A stretch of DNA of 64,000 nt from Oscillospiraceae bacterium (GCA_015068245.1 SVKU01000013.1:1-64000), one strand, 5' to 3'; positions 1 through 8,638 are shown, counted from the first letter of the stretch. The notes: generated from the letters alone by a model not told the origin. Made by a program: numbers and translations.

Positions 1-144
1 GAGATAAACAGAATTGCAAACCTAAGCAAGACGGAGATATTCCAATACAGCCAGATGTCCAAACGTGGTTATCACGTTGCTAACAAATTTACACTTGAAA
101 GTAATATTCGTCGTTATTTTAGATAATGACAGGGAGGGAACATA

Positions 145-336
145 ATGGAAAAGAAAACAAAAATAATCGACGGGAAAGAATACACCTATGTATCTTTGGA
201 CGAGAGTAAAGACTTCTTCTGTGCTAGATGTAAGAAAAACAAGAAAAGTAAAAAATATGCCGAATACGTCGAGCAAGGCACAAGAAAAACAATCTGCAAC
301 GGCTGCTATGGAGCGATCTGTGCCAAAGGCAAATGA
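145..336 (+). CDS. small Cys-rich (zinc-ribbon-like) hypothetical protein
   Basis: A 63-residue lysine-rich protein of unknown function. It contains two CxxC knuckles, CARC (about residues 26-29) and CNGC (about 51-54), plus a further Cys near the C-terminus, which is the pattern of a small zinc ribbon; metal binding is inferred. The start follows a strong AGGGAGG ribosome-binding site 7 nt upstream. It lies 28 bp before the next gene in the same direction, so the two are probably cotranscribed. Base composition is visibly more AT-rich than the housekeeping genes later in the window, which suggests acquired DNA. I do not recognise a family. Confidence 0.6.
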   Translation: MEKKTKIIDGKEYTYVSLDESKDFFCARCKKNKKSKKYAEYVEQGTRKTICNGCYGAICAKGK

Positions 337-364
337 GTAATATTGCCGTGTAGAGGAATTCCCT

Positions 365-994
365 ATGAAAAAGATATTAAACTTCAAAAGGTGCATAATC
401 GTTGATTTCATTGTGAACAACGCACTAATCTCTCTTGCCGGTGCTTTGGCGCTATTATACTGTTGCGTGTGTGCATTTTTTAAGATGTCGCCTACCTTCA
501 ATGTCCCCGTCGAACTGCAACCATGGGGAGAACTTGCAAACAACATATCAATTTCCGTAATAGCTGCAGTTATTTTCTATATTGTTCAAGTCTATCTCCC
601 CAATAGAAAACGAGATAGAGTTCTTAGGGAAGTAATGAAAAAATATTGTAAAGAAGTCCTTCTCAAAGAATGTAAAATGCTTAAAGTTAGAACCGATGCA
701 ATTCGTAACGGAGAGCATAGCGAACAAGAAATAATCGCAGCTGTCGATGTAAGCTGTCAAAAAGTAAACAGTGCATTGAATAAGGCGTTGGAAAATTATA
801 TGTCGGTATTACCAACAGAATTGATTTCAGCAATTAGTGCTGTTATTTCCGATGATATGCTTTACGAAATTACATTAAGAGCTTCAGGATCTTTGGTGAA
901 TCGATCATTAGAAAAAATTGTCCAAGATGAATTTTTGTACAATCTTTTATGGACACGCATCGAAACAATCCGAGCCGAAGTTGATAAAATGTAG
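365..994 (+). CDS. hypothetical membrane protein, two N-terminal TM helices plus cytoplasmic domain
   Basis: A 209-residue protein I cannot assign to a family. Two hydrophobic segments are visible, about residues 14-40 and 57-76, followed by about 130 charged, helix-rich residues (Lys/Glu-rich then a more amphipathic region) likely facing the cytoplasm. This is the shape of a small membrane-anchored sensor, effector or structural protein, but nothing in the sequence fixes a role. It follows the 63-residue zinc-ribbon-like gene by 28 bp and shares its AT-rich composition. A purely cytoplasmic catalytic role cannot be excluded. Existence as a gene is supported by length and by good spacing to its neighbour. 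Confidence 0.6.
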   Translation: MKKILNFKRCIIVDFIVNNALISLAGALALLYCCVCAFFKMSPTFNVPVELQPWGELANNISISVIAAVIFYIVQVYLPNRKRDRVLREVMKKYCKEVLLKECKMLKVRTDAIRNGEHSEQEIIAAVDVSCQKVNSALNKALENYMSVLPTELISAISAVISDDMLYEITLRASGSLVNRSLEKIVQDEFLYNLLWTRIETIRAEVDKM

Positions 995-1167
995 CCAATA
1001 TAAATTGCAAATCAAGTAGCAGAGGCAATCGCCCCTGTCAACAGTTAGGATCAACGGGTTTGGCTCGCTGTTATCTGTATCGGCACACCGGAAGTGCCGA
1101 ACTGCTCCACCACGCCTTTGGTTCTGTTGGCGGGAGTTGTATGAAGCAGAACCCGACTTTGAATTGC

Positions 1168-1252
1168 AAAGCCGATTACATAGAACATCGCTTTGAAGCG
1201 AGAGCTATGCTCTCGCCGATTTTTGATGCTCTTCGTAATCGGCTTTTTTGTT
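1168..1252 (+). terminator. branched terminator-like stem with T-tract
   Basis: The outer stem pairs AAAGCCGATTAC (1168-1179) with GTAATCGGCTTT (1235-1246), followed by TTTTG and more T residues. Inside it sit two smaller hairpins: CGCTT/AAGCG around 1189-1200, and a perfect 8 bp GCGAGAGC/GCTCTCGC stem at 1199-1215, giving a branched structure that is unusually elaborate for a simple terminator. It would end transcripts from the upstream unknown genes or from the region itself. Confidence 0.55.
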
Positions 1253-1284
1253 TTTGGAAATCTAATAATCTGCCTCACGAATTG

Positions 1285-1305
1285 GAATACTTAACACAAG
1301 TATTC
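1285..1305. promoter_or_regulatory. inverted repeat upstream of MFS transporter (candidate operator)
   Basis: A perfect 8 bp inverted repeat, GAATACTT and AAGTATTC separated by 5 bp, ends 17 bp before the MFS start codon. Symmetric sites of this size commonly bind dimeric repressors of drug exporters (MarR, TetR or PadR families). No regulator gene lies next to it, so the binding protein is unknown; a simple mRNA hairpin just upstream of the ribosome-binding site is the alternative. Confidence 0.4.
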
Positions 1306-1322
1306 ATTTTCGGGAGAGATTT

Positions 1323-2723
1323 ATGGGAAAAGAAAGCTCGTATATGAAAGGCTTTGTGCCGTATGCGCTGGCAGCTTTTCTGGTGGGGCTTATAGGTGGA
1401 TTTGTGACAGGACTTGGCCCTGCTTTTGTTAAAGACATTGGTATTGCCTACAACAACACCACCTGGACAGCTTTGGCATTGGCCATATCCACCGCAGCCT
1501 GTGCGCCGATTCTGGGAAAACTGGGAGATGTACTCGGACGAAAGACAACTCTGCTTCTGGGTATGGGAGTATTCATTTTTGGAAACGTACTGACTGCAAT
1601 TGCGGGGTCGTTGCCATTTATGCTTGTGGCAAGATTTATTGTGGGCGTTGGTACTGCCGCTATTGCTCCGGTCGTTATGGCATATATCGTCACTGAGTTT
1701 CCACCCAGTGCCATGGCAAAAGGGTTTTCGCTTTATATGCTCATATCCAGTGCAGCAGTGGTGTTTGGGCCTACCATGGGAAGCCTGATCATAAATGCTT
1801 ACGGCTGGCGCACAATGATGTGGGTGTGCGCAGGCATTTCTGCGGCTGTTTTCCTTTTATGTCTGCTGACTCATAAAAAAAGCACGCAGCAACGTAAATC
1901 TTTGGCGGGATTTGATGGTATGGGAGCGGTTTTTATCCTGCTGTTTTTCAGTCTTGTGCTTTGTATCCCGTCTTTCGGTCAAAACTTTGGCTGGGGTTCT
2001 ACACTGTTTCTGATTGTGCTGTTATCATCTGCGGTGTCGCTTTTTGGACTGATAGCAGTGGAAAAGCGTGCGGCACACCCAATACTTCTGGGAAGCTTTA
2101 TCAGACGAAAGGCGTTTATATTAACGGTAGCGGCACTTTTTCTGACTCAGGGACTGATGCAGGCGAATATGACCAATATCATCATTTTCATCAACTATAC
2201 CCAGCCTGAAAACACCATCATTTCCGGTTATGCCATATCCATCATGTATCTTGGTATGTCTTTGGGCGCGGTGATACTGGGACCTCTGGCAGATAGATGG
2301 GAGCCCAAAACCGTGTTGACAGGTTCTTTCGTGCTCACCGGCATAGGCTGCGGGCTGATGCTGTTGTTTACAGAAAAGGTTTCTGTGCTGCTGCTTGCAC
2401 TTTCGCTTGGGATACTGGGGTTTGGTCTTGGCGGAAACGCAACCATATTTATGAAGGTGGTGCTTTCCGGACTCTCTCCGGAGAAAGCCGGAGCGGGTAC
2501 GGGAACTTACGGATTGTTTCGGGATCTGGCAGCACCCTTTGGCGTGGCAGTATTTGTGCCCATGTTCACAAACAGCATTACCAAATCAATTGCTTCCGGC
2601 GGAACAGAGTTTGCAGCGGCTGTCAGCTCAATTCATACTCTGGCAATTGCAGAGCTGGTGTGTGTTGCGGTGGGTATAGCGGTAGTGCTGATGCTGCCGA
2701 AAATCCACAAAAAAGCAAATTAG
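1323..2723 (+). CDS. MFS transporter, DHA2-type multidrug exporter
   Basis: A 466-residue integral membrane protein with about 14 hydrophobic segments, as in the 14-TM drug:H+ antiporter (DHA2, EmrB/QacA-like) group. Motif A is visible in the loop after TM2 (GKLGDVLGRK, about residues 59-68) and a motif-C-like GPTMGS in TM5 (about 149-154), the signature of exporters. Proton-driven efflux of hydrophobic compounds is the family role; the substrate cannot be told. The chosen start has GGGAGAG 5 nt upstream; an internal ATG at 1344 is possible. A symmetric operator-like repeat precedes it. It is monocistronic: a separate promoter for the ABC operon follows. Confidence 0.85.
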   Translation: MGKESSYMKGFVPYALAAFLVGLIGGFVTGLGPAFVKDIGIAYNNTTWTALALAISTAACAPILGKLGDVLGRKTTLLLGMGVFIFGNVLTAIAGSLPFMLVARFIVGVGTAAIAPVVMAYIVTEFPPSAMAKGFSLYMLISSAAVVFGPTMGSLIINAYGWRTMMWVCAGISAAVFLLCLLTHKKSTQQRKSLAGFDGMGAVFILLFFSLVLCIPSFGQNFGWGSTLFLIVLLSSAVSLFGLIAVEKRAAHPILLGSFIRRKAFILTVAALFLTQGLMQANMTNIIIFINYTQPENTIISGYAISIMYLGMSLGAVILGPLADRWEPKTVLTGSFVLTGIGCGLMLLFTEKVSVLLLALSLGILGFGLGGNATIFMKVVLSGLSPEKAGAGTGTYGLFRDLAAPFGVAVFVPMFTNSITKSIASGGTEFAAAVSSIHTLAIAELVCVAVGIAVVLMLPKIHKKAN

Positions 2724-2768
2724 CCAAAAAAGGCTGAAATATTGGGTATAAAATCACGAAATATATAC

Positions 2769-2797
2769 TTGTATTTTTTAAGAGTATGATATACAAT
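2769..2797 (+). promoter_or_regulatory. sigma-A promoter of the ABC importer operon
   Basis: TTGTAT (2769-2774) and TACAAT (2792-2797) are separated by 17 bp. The start of transcription would fall near 2804, about 75 nt before the substrate-binding protein gene. A small CGCC/GGCG hairpin lies just before the GGAAGGAG ribosome-binding site. Confidence 0.6.
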
Positions 2798-2878
2798 ATG
2801 CCCGACAATTTAATAATGGGAGAATTTAAGTTATTTTTGTTGTAACGCCGCTTTTTCAGTGGCGGAAGGAGAATAGCA

Positions 2879-4423
2879 ATGCGAAAAAAGATCCTTGCAG
2901 TTTTCCTGGCGGTAGCTCTCCTGGCGTGTTCACTCTGCGGTTGCAGTGGAGCAACGGATAAGGCAGGTACCTCCAGCGACGAAACTCTGAATTCTTCCGG
3001 AGCAGCCAGCAATTCCATTACTGTTGGTATCGCTCAGGACCTGGACGATAGTCTTGACCCGTATCAGATGACGGCAGCAGGAACTAGAGAGGTCATGTTC
3101 AACGTCTTTGAAGGGCTTGTCAAGCCTGACTCAGACGGTAACTATGTCTGCGCAGTCGCTTCCGATTATACCGTTTCGGAAGACGGACTGGTATATACTT
3201 TCACGCTTCGCGACGGTGTGGTGTTCCACAACGGCGCAGCTTGTACTGCAGACGATGTACTCTATTCCTTTGAAACCTGCGCCGCTACCTCGGTCACTTC
3301 TGCCGTGGTAACGGCGCTTTCCGGTATCACAGAAATAAAAGCCGACGGAAACCAGATAGTTATGACTCTCGAGTCTGCCAACCCTGATTTCCTCAGCTAT
3401 GTGGCCAGTGCATACATAGTACCGAAAGACTACACCGACCAGGTTACAAAGCCTGTGGGTACCGGGCCTTTCAAGTTCGTATCCCGCAGTGTTCAGGAAA
3501 GTATCGTGCTTGAGCGTCACACAGACTATTACGGAGCAGGAGCAAAGCTTGATAAGGTAACCTATAAGATTTATGAGGACAACAATGCGCTCTTTACCGC
3601 TCTTAACAGCGGTGCGCTTGATCTTGTTGCCCACCTGTCCATTGACCAGGTAAACAATCTGACAAACGGTTACAACGTGCTTGAAGGTACCATGAATCTG
3701 GTTCAGGCAATTTACCTGAACCACACAGTGGCACCCTTCGACAACGAACTGGTTCGTCAGGCACTTTGCTATGCGGTTGATGTTGATGCAATGATGGATC
3801 TTACCGCAGAAGGTCACGGCACCAAGGTAGGCTCTTCCATGTATCCTGCATTCGGTAAGTATTTTGATCCTGAACAGGCAGAAGCATATCCCTATGATAC
3901 AGATAAAGCAAAGGAACTCCTTGCGGAAGCAGGTTATGCCAACGGATTTGAGTTTACCATCATCGTGCCCAGCAACTATCAGCCCCACGTTGATACCGCA
4001 GTTGTTCTTATTGAACAGCTGAAAGCAGTGGGAATTACTGCTCACATTCAGCAGGTGGAATGGAATACCTGGGTCAGCGATGTTTACGGTAACCGCAATT
4101 TTGAAGCTACCGTCTGTGGCTTTGATGCCAGCACCCTGAACGCCAGCGCCATGCTGGCACGCTGGGTCAGCGACAATGGCAAAAACATGATCAACTTCAA
4201 CAATGCCGAGTATGACGAAGTGTTTGCCGCAGCTCAGAGCGCAACCGACGAAGCCGAACAGACCGAACTGTACAAGCAGTGCCTGCAGCTCCTCAGCGAT
4301 ACCGCTGCCAATGTTTATCTTCAGGATCTGGCTGACTTTGTTGCCATCAACCCCGCACTTGAAGGCTTTGAGTTCTACCCCCTGTATGTTATCGACATGT
4401 CCCTTATCGGATATAAGTCCTGA
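2879..4423 (+). CDS. ABC transporter substrate-binding lipoprotein, peptide/nickel family (SBP_bac_5)
   Basis: A 514-residue lipoprotein. The N-terminus is a signal peptide ending in lipobox LCGC with lipidated Cys22. After a Ser/Thr-rich linker the mature domain (from about residue 45) follows the solute-binding family 5 pattern, including the N-terminal FEGLVKPDSDGNYV region, the CTADDVLYSFE segment and VGTGPFKF, as in DppA, OppA and NikA. It captures oligopeptides, nickel complexes or similar solutes outside the membrane and hands them to the permease pair encoded next. It is the first gene of a five-gene importer operon with its own promoter. Ligand identity cannot be read from sequence. 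Confidence 0.9.
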   Translation: MRKKILAVFLAVALLACSLCGCSGATDKAGTSSDETLNSSGAASNSITVGIAQDLDDSLDPYQMTAAGTREVMFNVFEGLVKPDSDGNYVCAVASDYTVSEDGLVYTFTLRDGVVFHNGAACTADDVLYSFETCAATSVTSAVVTALSGITEIKADGNQIVMTLESANPDFLSYVASAYIVPKDYTDQVTKPVGTGPFKFVSRSVQESIVLERHTDYYGAGAKLDKVTYKIYEDNNALFTALNSGALDLVAHLSIDQVNNLTNGYNVLEGTMNLVQAIYLNHTVAPFDNELVRQALCYAVDVDAMMDLTAEGHGTKVGSSMYPAFGKYFDPEQAEAYPYDTDKAKELLAEAGYANGFEFTIIVPSNYQPHVDTAVVLIEQLKAVGITAHIQQVEWNTWVSDVYGNRNFEATVCGFDASTLNASAMLARWVSDNGKNMINFNNAEYDEVFAAAQSATDEAEQTELYKQCLQLLSDTAANVYLQDLADFVAINPALEGFEFYPLYVIDMSLIGYKS

Positions 4424-4453
4424 TAAGAAATTCTGAAAGAGGAGGCGAGGAGA

Positions 4454-5395
4454 ATGAAATATGCCGCTAAAAAGTTTTGCACTCTCATTATTACATTGTT
4501 CATAGTTTCACTCCTCGCCTTTCTTGCTTTTCAGGTAATACCCGGCGACCCTACCACGGATATGCTGGGCACCGAAGCCACAGCAGAAGCCAGAGCAGAA
4601 CTTCGCGCAGAGCTTGGACTTGACCGTCCTGTACTGGTGCGTTATTTCGACTGGCTGTTTTCCTTTGTAACAGGTGATATGGGCACAAGCTACAGCTATC
4701 GAATGCCTGTCAGCGATATGCTGGCAGATAAGCTGCCCATTACGTTTTTGCTTACCATCATGTCGTTTTTGTTTACGGTGGTGCTGTCTATTCCGCTGGG
4801 AATACTTGCCGGCAGCACACGCAGCAAGGCTTTGGACGTGATAATAACCGCTTTTGACCAGCTGGTCATGAGTGTACCTGCATTCTTTATTGGCATAGTT
4901 GCCTGTTTTGTGTTTGGCAACATTTTTGCCCTGTTTGTCCCAGGAAATTTTGTTTCCTACACCGTAAGCTGGAGCAAGTGTCTTGGATATCTTGTGCTTC
5001 CGGCATTGTCAATTGCGATACCCCGTATAGCCATGACGGTCAAAATGCTGCGCAGTTCTGTGCTCAGTCAAATGGAACAGGACTATGTCCGTACTGCTCA
5101 CAGCAGAGGCAACCGCCGCAGTTCAATTCTGGTACGCCATGTGCTTAAAAATGCACTTATTCCTGTTATAACGTTCCTCGCTGTTTCCGCAGCGGAGATA
5201 ATGACAGGCAGCATTATTATTGAACAGGTTTTTACCATTCCCGGAATCAGTCGGCTGCTGATAGCCAGCATTGCTAACCGTGATTTCCCGGTGGTACAGG
5301 CCATTGTGGTCATTCTGGCCGCCTGGATCGTTATAGTTAATTTCGTGGCAGACCTGCTTTATCAGTTTGCAGATCCACGGATCCGGCTGCGTTAA
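4454..5395 (+). CDS. ABC transporter permease, DppB/NikB type
   Basis: A 313-residue inner-membrane permease of the binding-protein-dependent transport family. The N-terminal TM is followed by the PGDPTTDMLG segment and an external loop typical of DppB/OppB/NikB, then five further TM helices. The cytoplasmic EAA-like coupling loop, ending in an R-G motif (DYVRTAHSRGN) that docks on the ATPase, lies around residues 213-225. Strong GGAGG ribosome-binding site; 30 bp after the binding-protein gene. It forms the heterodimeric channel with the next gene product. Confidence 0.88.
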   Translation: MKYAAKKFCTLIITLFIVSLLAFLAFQVIPGDPTTDMLGTEATAEARAELRAELGLDRPVLVRYFDWLFSFVTGDMGTSYSYRMPVSDMLADKLPITFLLTIMSFLFTVVLSIPLGILAGSTRSKALDVIITAFDQLVMSVPAFFIGIVACFVFGNIFALFVPGNFVSYTVSWSKCLGYLVLPALSIAIPRIAMTVKMLRSSVLSQMEQDYVRTAHSRGNRRSSILVRHVLKNALIPVITFLAVSAAEIMTGSIIIEQVFTIPGISRLLIASIANRDFPVVQAIVVILAAWIVIVNFVADLLYQFADPRIRLR

Positions 5396-5408
5396 GGAGA
5401 CCCTGACT

Positions 5409-6215
5409 ATGAAAAAATCAAGAAATCTCTTTTTATATATAGGCGGTGCCATCACCATAATTATGACTGCTATGATCGTCCTCGGATATTTCTGGACGCC
5501 TTACAGTCCTACCGAGATGAACGGTTCCGCCAAGTTCCAGCCTCCGTCACTGGCGCATCTGCTGGGTACGGATAACTTTGGACGTGACATCTTCAGCCGC
5601 GTTATCGAAGGAGCAGGAACAACCTTTTTCATCGCTGTATGCGTGGTTTTTATAGGCTGCGTTGTCGGCATCGTGATCGGCAGCCTGTGTGGTTATTACG
5701 GCGGTCTGCCGGATCTTATACTTACCCGTGTCTGCGATTCCATCACAGCGTTTCCGTCTTTTCTGCTGGCTCTTGTCATCGTGAGCGTGGCTGGCAGCGG
5801 CACATACAACATCATTCTGGCTTTGGGCATCCTGTTTATCCCCAGTTTTGCCCGTATCGTGCGTGGCGAATTTGCCCGGTGCCGTGATTTGAATTACATA
5901 AAAAGTGCAAAACTCATGGGCGCCGGTGGTTTCCGCATCATGTTCAAACATATTTTACCAAATACATTTCCGGTGCTTTTCAGCGCCATTACCATCGGTT
6001 TCAACAACGCTGTTCTCAGCGAGGCAAGCATGAGCTTTTTGGGTATCGGTATTCAGCCGCCTGACGCAAGTCTCGGTTCGATGCTCAGCGACAGCCAGAA
6101 TTATCTTAGAAGTGCTCCATGGTACGCCATAGGCACCGGCTTGGTGATAGCCCTGCTTATTCTGGGGTTCAGCCTGCTTGGTGAAGGACTCCAGCGTGAA
6201 GACCGAAGGGGGTAA
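5409..6215 (+). CDS. ABC transporter permease, DppC/NikC type
   Basis: A 268-residue permease partner of the preceding gene. It has the short N-terminal TM, a LLGTDNFGRDIFSRV motif (about residues 49-63) diagnostic of DppC/OppC/NikC proteins, then the permease core with an EAA-type loop (YIKSAKLMGAGG). The start at 5409 is preferred because AAGGAG lies 10 nt upstream immediately after the stop codon of the first permease; an in-frame upstream start at 5367 would overlap that gene without a ribosome-binding site. It is followed 5 bp later by the first ATPase gene. Confidence 0.88.
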   Translation: MKKSRNLFLYIGGAITIIMTAMIVLGYFWTPYSPTEMNGSAKFQPPSLAHLLGTDNFGRDIFSRVIEGAGTTFFIAVCVVFIGCVVGIVIGSLCGYYGGLPDLILTRVCDSITAFPSFLLALVIVSVAGSGTYNIILALGILFIPSFARIVRGEFARCRDLNYIKSAKLMGAGGFRIMFKHILPNTFPVLFSAITIGFNNAVLSEASMSFLGIGIQPPDASLGSMLSDSQNYLRSAPWYAIGTGLVIALLILGFSLLGEGLQREDRRG

Positions 6216-6220
6216 ATACT

Positions 6221-7021
6221 ATGGCAGAGATATTGAAAGTACAGGATCTTCGGGTCCATTTTCACGATGCCGCACCTGACCGTTTCGCAGTTGACGGGCT
6301 TACGCTTTCCATCGAAGAAGGGGAGATAGTGGGTCTCGTTGGCGAAAGCGGCAGCGGCAAAACCGTTACAGCTATGAGCATAAGCGGTCTTATGCCGGAA
6401 CGGAAGGCGGATATCAGCGGCAGCATAACTCTCGACGGTAAGGAAATATTGCAATGCACAAATGATGAACTGCTTGGGATTCTGGGGGAGGAACTTGGAA
6501 TAGTGTTCCAGGAACCCATGACAAGCATGAACCCGGTAATGCGTATAGGCCCTCAGGTTGAGGAATGTCTGAAGGTGCATACAAAGCTGACAAAAGCAGA
6601 AAGAAAGCAGCGCGCGCTCGAAGCGATGCATTGGGCTGAGCTTGACGATCCCGAAAGCATTTACAGCAAATATCCCCATGAACTGTCCGGCGGTATGCTC
6701 CAGCGAGTAATGATAGCCGCGGCTATTATCAGCAGACCCAAACTGCTGCTGGCAGATGAACCCACCACTGCTCTTGATGTGACGATTCAGGCTGAAATAC
6801 TTGAACTGCTGAAACGTCTGAACAAAGAACATAACATGGCGATACTGCTTATAAGCCACGACCTTCACGTTGTGCGCAAGCTGTGCAGCCGGGTAGCTGT
6901 TATGCAGCGGGGCAAGCTGGTGGAAGACCGTCCTGTGGAAGAAATATTCCGGGATCAGCAGCACGAATACACAAAAAAGCTCATTGCAGCTATTCCCACA
7001 AGGGACCGCAAACTTATCTGA
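6221..7021 (+). CDS. ABC transporter ATP-binding protein, DppD/NikD-like, short form
   Basis: A 266-residue cytoplasmic ATPase. Walker A (GESGSGKT, about residues 41-48), signature LSGGMLQR and Walker [13 protein letters not shown] are intact, as is the switch-loop ISHDLHV. It ends about 16 residues past the [12 protein letters not shown] motif, so it lacks the C-terminal oligopeptide-transporter extension seen in about 330-residue OppD/DppD proteins; NikD proteins have this shorter length. It should power the importer as a heterodimer with the next product. Ribosome-binding site AAGGGGG. Confidence 0.88.
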   Translation: MAEILKVQDLRVHFHDAAPDRFAVDGLTLSIEEGEIVGLVGESGSGKTVTAMSISGLMPERKADISGSITLDGKEILQCTNDELLGILGEELGIVFQEPMTSMNPVMRIGPQVEECLKVHTKLTKAERKQRALEAMHWAELDDPESIYSKYPHELSGGMLQRVMIAAAIISRPKLLLADEPTTALDVTIQAEILELLKRLNKEHNMAILLISHDLHVVRKLCSRVAVMQRGKLVEDRPVEEIFRDQQHEYTKKLIAAIPTRDRKLI

Positions 7022-7040
7022 ATCGAAAGGAGTGATCTGC

Positions 7041-7775
7041 ATGGAGCCTATACTGGAAGTTAAAAATCTTAACAGCTACTATACCGAAGGTCACTCTTTG
7101 TTCGGAGGAAGAGGTCGGCGCAGGCAGATCCTCAAAGACGTAAATTTTGACATTTATCAGGGCGAAATAGTAGGACTGGTTGGTGAAAGCGGCAGCGGCA
7201 AGAGCACCCTTGCCAAAACAATACTTGGGCTGAACAAAGATTTTGACGGTGATATAGTTCACCACTCAGAAAAACCCCAGATGGTGTTTCAGGATCCGTT
7301 CAGCAGTCTCAATCCCGCCCATACGATAGGCTGGATACTTGAAGAACCCCTGCGCATACAGGGCAAACTGAACGCTTCTGAACGTCGTGAGGCAGTAATA
7401 AGTATGCTTGAGCATGTTGGTCTTGGTGCCGAATATGCTTCCCGCAGACCATGGGAATTGTCCGGTGGTCAGCGTCAGCGTATAGCCATAGCCACAGCCG
7501 TTATAACCAGACCAAAATTCATCATTGCCGACGAACCTGTCAGTGCGCTGGACGTTACCATTCAGGCTCAGATACTCCAGCTACTGCTGGAAATGAAAAA
7601 GAAATTTGACCTCAGCTGCCTGTTTATCAGCCACGACCTGAACGTAGTTTATCAGATCTGCAACCGGGTGCTTGTAATGCGAAACGGCGTCATCGTTGAG
7701 CAAAACACAGTGGACGAACTGTACAATAATCCTCAGCACCCATATACAAAACAGCTGCTTGCAGCAGCTGAATAA
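7041..7775 (+). CDS. ABC transporter ATP-binding protein, DppF/NikE-like, short form
   Basis: A 244-residue ATPase, last gene of the importer operon. Walker A (GESGSGKST), LSGGQRQR signature and [12 protein letters not shown]alker B are complete. Like its partner it stops just after [12 protein letters not shown] and lacks the C-terminal oligo-HPY extension, which is more typical of NikE than of OppF/DppF. The start at 7041 follows AAGGAGTGA at 6 nt; an earlier in-frame start would overlap the previous gene. A palindromic terminator element follows the stop. Confidence 0.88.
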   Translation: MEPILEVKNLNSYYTEGHSLFGGRGRRRQILKDVNFDIYQGEIVGLVGESGSGKSTLAKTILGLNKDFDGDIVHHSEKPQMVFQDPFSSLNPAHTIGWILEEPLRIQGKLNASERREAVISMLEHVGLGAEYASRRPWELSGGQRQRIAIATAVITRPKFIIADEPVSALDVTIQAQILQLLLEMKKKFDLSCLFISHDLNVVYQICNRVLVMRNGVIVEQNTVDELYNNPQHPYTKQLLAAAE

Positions 7776-7787
7776 AGCTGAATAAAC

Positions 7788-7890
7788 TGTCATCCCGAAC
7801 GGCAGCTCTGCTGACGGAGGGATCCCCTGATTTTAAGGGCATTTCTCCGCTGGCCGTGCCGGTGTTCGAAATGACAGTTTTTTATTTTTT
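7788..7890. repeat. palindromic repeat element acting as terminator
   Basis: The ends AAACTGTCATCCCGAAC and GTTCGAAATGACAGTTT form a long imperfect stem, followed by TTTATTTTTT on the plus strand, so it would terminate the ABC operon. The same left half (CTGTCAT..CGAACG, then GACGGAG.GATCCC) recurs in degenerate form at 42783-42836. This identifies a dispersed, REP- or MITE-like repeat family in this genome rather than a plain terminator. Confidence 0.6.
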
Positions 7891-7891
7891 C

Positions 7892-7920
7892 TTGTGGCAA
7901 TGTGTAGAATATGTTAGAAT
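7892..7920 (+). promoter_or_regulatory. sigma-A promoter of the FNT channel gene
   Basis: TTGTGG (7892-7897), 17 bp, TAGAAT (7915-7920), located 24 bp before the ATG. The transcript would have a very short leader carrying the AAAGGGGCGG ribosome-binding site. Confidence 0.5.
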
Positions 7921-7943
7921 CATAGAAGAAAGGGGCGGAATTG

Positions 7944-8582
7944 ATGAAAAAACTTGCTGTATTACTTAAAGCCATTCTTGCCGGCTTCTGCATAGCGGTG
8001 GGAGGAACCGTATACCTGAGCCTTATTGGTCAGTGGAAACCTTTGGGCGCATTCATGTTTGCTATAGGATTGTTCCTTATTTTCTGTTACGGGTTCAACC
8101 TGTTTACCGGCAAAGTGGGCTTTGTGTTTGATAACGGTGCCAAGTTCATTCCTGACCTGTGCATTATCTGGGTGGGAAACTTTATCGGCACTACTGCCGT
8201 TGGCCTTTCACTGTCCAAGCTGACAAGGGTGAGTGAGCTGCTTGTTACTCATGCCCGGGGACTTTGTGAGGCCAAATTGGGAGACTCCATTGTATCTATG
8301 TTTGTGCTGGGTATTTTCTGCGGATTCTTGATGTTTGTAGCAGCAGATAACTATAAAAGCGGTCAATCTCCTTTGCAGAAATTCATAGCAACTTTCCTGC
8401 CCGTTGCGGTGTTTATCCTTGCAGGGTTTGAACACTGCGTGGCAAATATGTATTACTTCGCTGTAGCAGGTATTTTCTCTTTGGATATGCTTGTATCCTT
8501 GCTGGTGGTAACCGCCGGCAACGCTGTGGGAGCGTTCATTGTTCCGCTGTGCCGCAGGGTTTATGAAAAACACGATAATTGA
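7944..8582 (+). CDS. formate/nitrite transporter (FNT) family channel
   Basis: A 212-residue membrane protein with about six TM helices in the FNT fold (FocA, NirC, HSC). Visible family features are the N-terminal AGFCIAVGGTVYL helix, the central NLFTGK segment in the first pseudo-repeat, and GFEHCVANMY in the second, matching the FNT signature loop. It is shorter than FocA (about 280 residues) because the N- and C-terminal tails are trimmed. It should pass small monovalent anions such as formate, nitrite or hydrosulfide; which one is not decidable here. ATG at 7944 is preferred over the TTG three bases earlier. It is monocistronic. Confidence 0.85.
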   Translation: MKKLAVLLKAILAGFCIAVGGTVYLSLIGQWKPLGAFMFAIGLFLIFCYGFNLFTGKVGFVFDNGAKFIPDLCIIWVGNFIGTTAVGLSLSKLTRVSELLVTHARGLCEAKLGDSIVSMFVLGIFCGFLMFVAADNYKSGQSPLQKFIATFLPVAVFILAGFEHCVANMYYFAVAGIFSLDMLVSLLVVTAGNAVGAFIVPLCRRVYEKHDN

Positions 8583-8596
8583 TGAAAAACAAAAAA

Positions 8597-8638
8597 CTGT
8601 CCGGATGCCTTGCGGCAACGGACAGCTATTTTGTTTTG
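8597..8638. terminator. bidirectional terminator between FNT and NhaC genes
   Basis: CTGTCCG (8597-8603) pairs with CGGACAG (8619-8625), with an inner TGCC/GGCA pairing. T-runs lie downstream on both strands, so it serves the convergent FNT and NhaC genes. Confidence 0.75.

Larger units (their letters stand above)
995..1322. other. noncoding, hairpin-rich intergenic region (possible structured RNA or repeat)
   Basis: No convincing gene is seen in these 328 bp. Instead there is a run of inverted repeats: CGGCAC/GTGCCG (1081-1086 with 1094-1099), GGTTCTG/CAGAACC (1120-1126 with 1147-1153), and a long terminator-like stem at 1168-1179 with 1235-1246. The segment is less AT-rich than the two genes before it. 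Open frames on both strands cross the hairpins but have no ribosome-binding site or recognisable domain. It may be a structured RNA, a repeat element or an element boundary. Confidence 0.4.

Noticed and set aside
1060..1347. Overlapping short frames on both strands before the MFS gene
   Set aside because: They cross several hairpins, lack ribosome-binding sites and overlap the MFS start; treated as noncoding.
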